Source: Piscicola geometra (Eukaryota > Annelida > Clitellata > Hirudinida > Piscicolidae). Taken from it: DNA of 64,000 bases. Positions 61,744 to 64,000 of the stretch are shown piece after piece; position 1 is the first letter of the stretch; each line of letters begins with the position of its first letter. The stretch covers positions 1,112,734 to 1,176,733 of the forward strand of contig OX030955.1 of NCBI GenBank assembly GCA_943735955.1. The letters run 5' to 3'. Position numbers and translations under genes: made by a program. Below the pieces are notes generated by a model. It did not search any database and was not told the origin of the DNA. It worked only from the letters and a program-made list of their open reading frames with translations.

Positions 61744-64000
61744 CTACCTTCCAAGTTTGTTCACATCATATTTGACTTTGTTCTGCATCTGAAGTCCGTA
61801 GAGTATGGATATGTTCTTCTGCATGCACTCAACAACACTCAAGTATTCAGCCAACTTGTTATCTGAGCAATCAAGTCGTTGCAAACAAGGACATTGGAGG
61901 ATTTCTTTAGGGATTTCTGCAATCAGATTATCAGAAACATCCAACTCTTGCAAGTTTTCCATCTTGCTTATAGAGACTGGAATATCCGTTATGTAGTTAT
62001 CTTTCAAATATAATGACTTCAGTCGGTAGAGATACGAAAAATTGTTTGGGAAAAATTCTATTTTGTTAGTTGATAGATTTAGCTTTGTGAGAGAAGCAAA
62101 AACATCTATGTTATCTTGTGGAAAAGTCTTGAGCGAGTTTTGGGAAAGGTTCAACTCTTGGAGCTGGTAGAGGTTTTTGAAGTTTTGTGGCAGTTCTTTT
62201 ATTTGGTTAATCGACAAATCGAGTTTTTTAAGTTGGCTAAGTTTCAAAATTGCTGTACTCAAAGATTTCAGCTTGTTCCCACTAAGATTCAAAAACTCTA
62301 AGTTAGGGTTTCTAAGGTTATCTACAATAGATAGTTGATTATTCGAGATATCCAGAGAACTCAGTTTTTTCAAACACTCAATCTCATCAGGGATTTTTGT
62401 AAGTTTGTTTGCCGACATGTTGACTTCTTTGAGCTCCTTTAGGTGTGGCAAACTTTCAGGAAACGTAAGAAGGTCCATGCAAGACAGATCGATTTTTGTG
62501 AGTATAGGCGGGCAGCTGGATACGTGCTTGTAAAGCATCAGCTCAAGAGAAATCTCCGAAATAGAACTTTTTGAACACCGAAAGACTTCGATAGTATGTG
62601 GGATCACTAACTCTTGAATGGGGTTGTGGCTGATTGAAAGGTTCGTTAAGTTTGTCATGTGCTTGAATGAGTTAGGGAGGGTCTTGATGGAGTTCTGATC
62701 GAAGCGGAACACTTTGACGCTTTTCAAATTTCTCAAATCAATCGAAAAACTTTCAAATTTGTTACAAGACACGTCGATTTCTTGCAAGAGCTGGAAGTAT
62801 CCCAGATCTACTGGCAGGCAGCTCAAGAGGTTTTGGTCCACAGTCAGCTTTTTGAGCCTCAAAAGCTTGGAGACGCTCTGAGGCAGACTCGTGAGGAGGT
62901 TCTTCGACAGCTGCAACGTCTCCAGTCTGAGCATCTGCTCAATGCAGTCGGGAAGCTTTTCGATTCTATTGTCACACAGGTCGAGTGTCTGGCAGTGATG
63001 CAGATTTGCTACTTCACTGACGTCTTTCAAGTTGTTCGATGACAAGTCCAAGTGCTCGATACTTTTCAAGCCACCGAAACCGTCAGGCAGACTTTGCAGA
63101 TTGTTGTGTTTAAGACTGAGCACCTTCAAGGCAAAGAGGCTTGCAAGGGAAGGTGGCAGGTGAAGCAGGAGGTTGTCACTGAGATTCAGATGCACCAGAG
63201 AATGCTGCATGCCTGCGAAGACGTCAGGAAGGTTGTTCAGTTGGTTACCTTGAAGACTGATACTTCTCAAGCAAGTGAGACTAGCGACCTCATGAGGCAG
63301 AAAGCTGATGCGGTTGAAGGAGATGTCCAAGGAGGTCAGCTTCGAAAGACGTTCAATTCCTTGCGGGAAGGATTCGATGGCGTTGTGTGAGACGTCCAGC
63401 TGTCGTGTAGTGGCCTGGGTTGTTGGAATGGCGGGCAGTTTGCGGAGGTTGTTGTGAGCCAGGTTGAGGTGGAGGGATGGCTTGTAGATTGAGGACTTCA
63501 AGCGTTCAATTGAGTTTTTTGACGCGTCCAGGTTACGAAGGTTCTTGGCCATTTTCACGGACTCAGAGAGAGTCACCAGGCTGTTTCGAGCCACCTTGAG
63601 CTGATGCAGGCTTTTGGAAGTGTACAATGAGGTTGGAAGCTTTCCTAAGGAGTTGGCTGAGAAGTCAACCTCGCTAAGGTTTTCAAGCTTCGAAAGAGCA
63701 CCTGGCACCCTCTTCATCTTGTTGTTTCTCAAGTTTATAGTCGATAGTTTTCGAAATTTCGATATTTTCCTTGACAGAAATTTGATCTGGTTGTTGGGAG
63801 CCTTGAGCACTGTTGCCAGTCTTTTCAGCTCTTCGTTAGAGTAGATCTCTTCTGGCAGCTTGGTGATTGAAGTGCTTTCTAGGTCGATGAGGGCCTGGCC
63901 TGCGGTCACAGTGATGTGTCGTTGGATGTGGCATGGTAGATTCTTGATCTGACTGCCTTCCGCTGTTGAAGGAGAAGGTCGTTGCGCCACGAAGTCCTTT
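61744..64000 (-). CDS. Large leucine-rich-repeat protein, 5' end beyond window
   Basis: An uninterrupted minus frame of about 751 codons, open to the right edge. The first codon available as a start is GTG, so the true start or an upstream exon is probably outside. About 25-28 LRRs of the LxxLxLxxNxLxxLPxx type (for example LTSLDISFNRISFLPHEV, LKVLSLKHNNLQSLPDGF, LKSLYLKDNYITDIPVSI) fill most of the chain, as in the Ras-group/LRRC40/SHOC2-like intracellular LRR proteins. There is no signal peptide or membrane segment in the visible part. The C-terminus (SVVECMQKNISILYGLQMQN) has no kinase or death domain. The repeat units are diverged, so this is a real solenoid, not a recent tandem array. 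The specific orthologue is not certain; LRRC40 and LRRD1 types are options. Confidence 0.85.
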   Translation of the reverse strand, partial: KDFVAQRPSPSTAEGSQIKNLPCHIQRHITVTAGQALIDLESTSITKLPEEIYSNEELKRLATVLKAPNNQIKFLSRKISKFRKLSTINLRNNKMKRVPGALSKLENLSEVDFSANSLGKLPTSLYTSKSLHQLKVARNSLVTLSESVKMAKNLRNLDASKNSIERLKSSIYKPSLHLNLAHNNLRKLPAIPTTQATTRQLDVSHNAIESFPQGIERLSKLTSLDISFNRISFLPHEVASLTCLRSISLQGNQLNNLPDVFAGMQHSLVHLNLSDNLLLHLPPSLASLFALKVLSLKHNNLQSLPDGFGGLKSIEHLDLSSNNLKDVSEVANLHHCQTLDLCDNRIEKLPDCIEQMLRLETLQLSKNLLTSLPQSVSKLLRLKKLTVDQNLLSCLPVDLGYFQLLQEIDVSCNKFESFSIDLRNLKSVKVFRFDQNSIKTLPNSFKHMTNLTNLSISHNPIQELVIPHTIEVFRCSKSSISEISLELMLYKHVSSCPPILTKIDLSCMDLLTFPESLPHLKELKEVNMSANKLTKIPDEIECLKKLSSLDISNNQLSIVDNLRNPNLEFLNLSGNKLKSLSTAILKLSQLKKLDLSINQIKELPQNFKNLYQLQELNLSQNSLKTFPQDNIDVFASLTKLNLSTNKIEFFPNNFSYLYRLKSLYLKDNYITDIPVSISKMENLQELDVSDNLIAEIPKEILQCPCLQRLDCSDNKLAEYLSVVECMQKNISILYGLQMQNKVKYDVNKLGR

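Noticed and set aside
63052..63390. Plus-strand ORFs over the LRR gene (several between 61.8 and 63.8 kb)
   Set aside because: Antisense shadows of a 750-codon LRR frame.

Overview
The window is nuclear DNA from an animal. Its genes are split by many short GT-AG introns, and the products include synapsin, ERCC1, UBE2M, SDAD1, CHCHD2/10 and a BPI/LBP-family protein. Non-LTR retrotransposons, a tRNA-derived SINE, DNA-transposon remnants and very abundant microsatellites and minisatellites fill the rest. Synapsin and the BPI-type protein point to a bilaterian. Compact spacing, small introns and acceptor-like AG sites just upstream of several start codons suggest an invertebrate that may use spliced-leader trans-splicing. 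The species cannot be fixed from the sequence.

Layout: (1) 1-14.7 kb is gene-poor, rich in GATA motifs (TTATCT/GATAAG) and in tandem arrays; the only coding signal is the end of an Asn-rich protein leaving the left edge on the minus strand. (2) 14.7-22.9 kb is a tight plus-strand row: intronless UBE2M (NEDD8 E2), nine-exon ERCC1, thirteen-exon synapsin and an intronless F-box protein. (3) 24.8-32.2 kb is one 22-exon minus-strand gene, SDAD1, whose introns hold several different minisatellites. (4) 33.4-41.3 kb carries a secreted/GPI-type CAP protein, a BPI/LBP-like protein (both with TATA boxes) and, on the minus strand, CHCHD2/10; a 740-bp array of a 12-bp unit lies between CAP and BPI. (5) 41.5-61.6 kb is a repeat-rich island: two nearly identical LINE copies plus older relics, nested inverted repeats, a broken IS1595/Merlin-like transposase, an HNMT-like methyltransferase gene lying inside one inverted-repeat pair, two inverted copies of an unrecognised protein family, a THAP-like remnant, and a 1.58-kb foldback element with 16-bp tandem repeats in its arms and a 10-bp target duplication. 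(6) 61.7-64.0 kb is a large leucine-rich-repeat gene running off the right edge.

Exon models were built by matching conserved protein families and requiring reading-frame continuity over each junction. UBE2M, ERCC1, synapsin, SDAD1, CAP, BPI, CHCHD2 and the methyltransferase all close in frame from start to stop. Two introns (ERCC1 intron 8, BPI intron 5) use GC-AG ends. The housekeeping genes act in separate pathways (neddylation, nucleotide-excision repair, synaptic vesicles, 60S ribosome assembly, mitochondria). The closest thing to a functional cluster is the CAP and BPI pair of secreted proteins. The structurally most unusual elements are the foldback element at 58.3-59.9 kb and the inverted-repeat unit at 46.6-51.7 kb that encloses a methyltransferase gene.
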